The position numbers were made by a program, and so were the translations under genes. The notes under the pieces are model-generated. The model was not told the DNA's origin and ran no database searches. It saw only the letters and a list, made by a program, of their open reading frames with translations. This document shows positions 13,752 through 14,628 of a stretch of DNA of 14,628 bases, in pieces; the first letter of the stretch is position 1; the number at the start of each line of letters is the position of its first letter. Source of the DNA: Pseudomonadota bacterium. GTDB taxonomy: Bacteria; Pseudomonadota; Alphaproteobacteria; Parvibaculales; Parvibaculaceae. The stretch spans positions 1-14,628 of the forward strand of contig JAJXZC010000602.1 of NCBI GenBank assembly GCA_021780275.1, in the 5' to 3' direction.

Positions 13752-14628
13752 ATGGTCGATAGTTATACCGAGTCGAGTGAGGGCAAGGAGGCGGAGGAAA
13801 GGCTGAGGCTCAGCGAGCTTCGCCACCGCTTTCTTGCCGATAGCGCGAGCGATGTGATCTGGACAATGGCGCTCGACGGTCACATTACGTCCATCAGTCC
13901 TGCCGTCGAGAAGGTTCGCGGTCTGACCTCTGAGGAGGCGATGGGACAATCGCTGGATCAGATACTGACGACGGATTCGGGCTTGAAGGTGGCTGCCTAC
14001 CTGACCGAAGTGAATGAAGATGCGAAGACGGGACGACGCCCGAAAAGCTTTCGGGGCGATCTAGAATATTACCGGAAGGACGGTTCGACATTCTGGACGG
14101 AGGTGCTCGCTTATCCGTTGATCGGCTCGGACGGTTCGGTTGTCGAGATCGTCGGCGTGACGCGAGACATCAACGACCGCAAGCATTATGAGCGGCGCCT
14201 GGAGCAAGCGAGAGCGGCGGCAGAGGTGGCCAATCGTGCACTGGCGGCCTCCAATCGCGCTCTGGCCGTGGCGAATGCGAAGCTCCAGAGAATGGCCACA
14301 ACGGATGCGCTTACCGGGATCGCGAACCGGCGGCACTTTGAAGAGATGGTCGAGAGTGAGATGGCGCGGGCGCGACGCTATGATGAGCATGTGTCGCTCA
14401 TCATGTTCGACATCGATCACTTCAAGGCGATCAACGATCGTTTCGGACATCTGGCGGGGGACCGCACCCTGGTAGAGCTGGCTCATCTGGTCAGCCTTCA
14501 CCTGCGCGCCGTCGACATGCTGGCGCGTTGGGGCGGCGAAGAGTTCATGGTGATGATGCCGTATTGCCGGGCGGCCGACGCATTGAAGGCGGCAGAGAGG
14601 CTCCGCAAATTGATCGCGGATTATGAAT
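13752..14628 (+). CDS. PAS-GGDEF diguanylate cyclase (3' end outside window)
   Basis: The 292 visible residues comprise a PAS domain (about 22-140, with DVIWTMALDGHITSISPA and the PAC-like GDLEYYRKDGSTFWTEV), an Ala-rich coiled-coil linker (146-182) and a GGDEF domain from TTDALTGIANRR (183-194). It has FDIDHFKAINDRFGHLAGD (219-237) and the active-site motif GGEEF (261-265). An inhibitory-site RxxD (R252-D255) sits exactly five residues before GGEEF, so product inhibition by c-di-GMP is expected. It should make c-di-GMP from two GTP in response to a PAS-sensed signal; no cofactor-binding residue can be assigned. No signal peptide or transmembrane segment is seen, so it is probably cytoplasmic. 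ATG 13752 is chosen as the first Met before the PAS domain; its ribosome site is weak, and the frame stays open back to 13542. Confidence 0.93.
   Translation, partial: MVDSYTESSEGKEAEERLRLSELRHRFLADSASDVIWTMALDGHITSISPAVEKVRGLTSEEAMGQSLDQILTTDSGLKVAAYLTEVNEDAKTGRRPKSFRGDLEYYRKDGSTFWTEVLAYPLIGSDGSVVEIVGVTRDINDRKHYERRLEQARAAAEVANRALAASNRALAVANAKLQRMATTDALTGIANRRHFEEMVESEMARARRYDEHVSLIMFDIDHFKAINDRFGHLAGDRTLVELAHLVSLHLRAVDMLARWGGEEFMVMMPYCRAADALKAAERLRKLIADYE

Overview
The window is chromosomal DNA from a GC-rich alphaproteobacterium. Three things point there: the divergent ruvX / gatCAB arrangement, the dispersed GTCATCCCGG...CCGGGGTGAC-type intergenic palindromes, and the style of the GatB and YfcG-like GST proteins. 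I cannot fix the genus; a Rhizobiales or Parvibaculum-like organism would fit. Most genes are ordinary, with some accessory patches.

Left part (1-2400): the last codons of an upstream gene, a palindromic intergenic repeat, then a likely two-gene unit. It encodes a Cys-rich soluble DUF1326 protein and a multi-pass DUF2182 membrane protein with a Met-rich loop; a copper or other soft-metal role is an inference. Next come a frameshifted relic of an AEC-transporter 3' end and an AT-richer lipoprotein gene on the minus strand.

Centre (2400-8780): a minus-strand run of an intact AEC permease, an MFS transporter (TTG start) and the RuvX/YqgF nuclease. Divergent from it is the compact gatC-gatA-gatB operon, which encodes the amidotransferase that makes Gln-tRNA(Gln) and/or Asn-tRNA(Asn) by transamidation.

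Right part (8780-12717): a Lys/Ala/Pro-rich histone-H1-like protein is followed, in the same reading frame and after a single TGA, by a YfcG-like GST with a basic N-terminal tail. A hairpin lies just after that TGA. A good terminator ends this pair. Then come a small secreted His-rich protein, a second YfcG-like GST, a one-repeat Sel1 protein and an acyl-CoA thioesterase II (TesB).

Right end (12718-14628): a tRNA-Ser(GCT) with encoded CCA, about 850 bp with no convincing gene and a drop in GC, and a PAS-GGDEF diguanylate cyclase cut by the window edge.

The most unusual feature is the H1-like/GST pair (9001-10167): the GST has no conventional start near its fold, its tail resembles the H1-like protein, and the two are separated in frame only by TGA-TTT. 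It could be a split fusion, a readthrough locus or a coupled pair.
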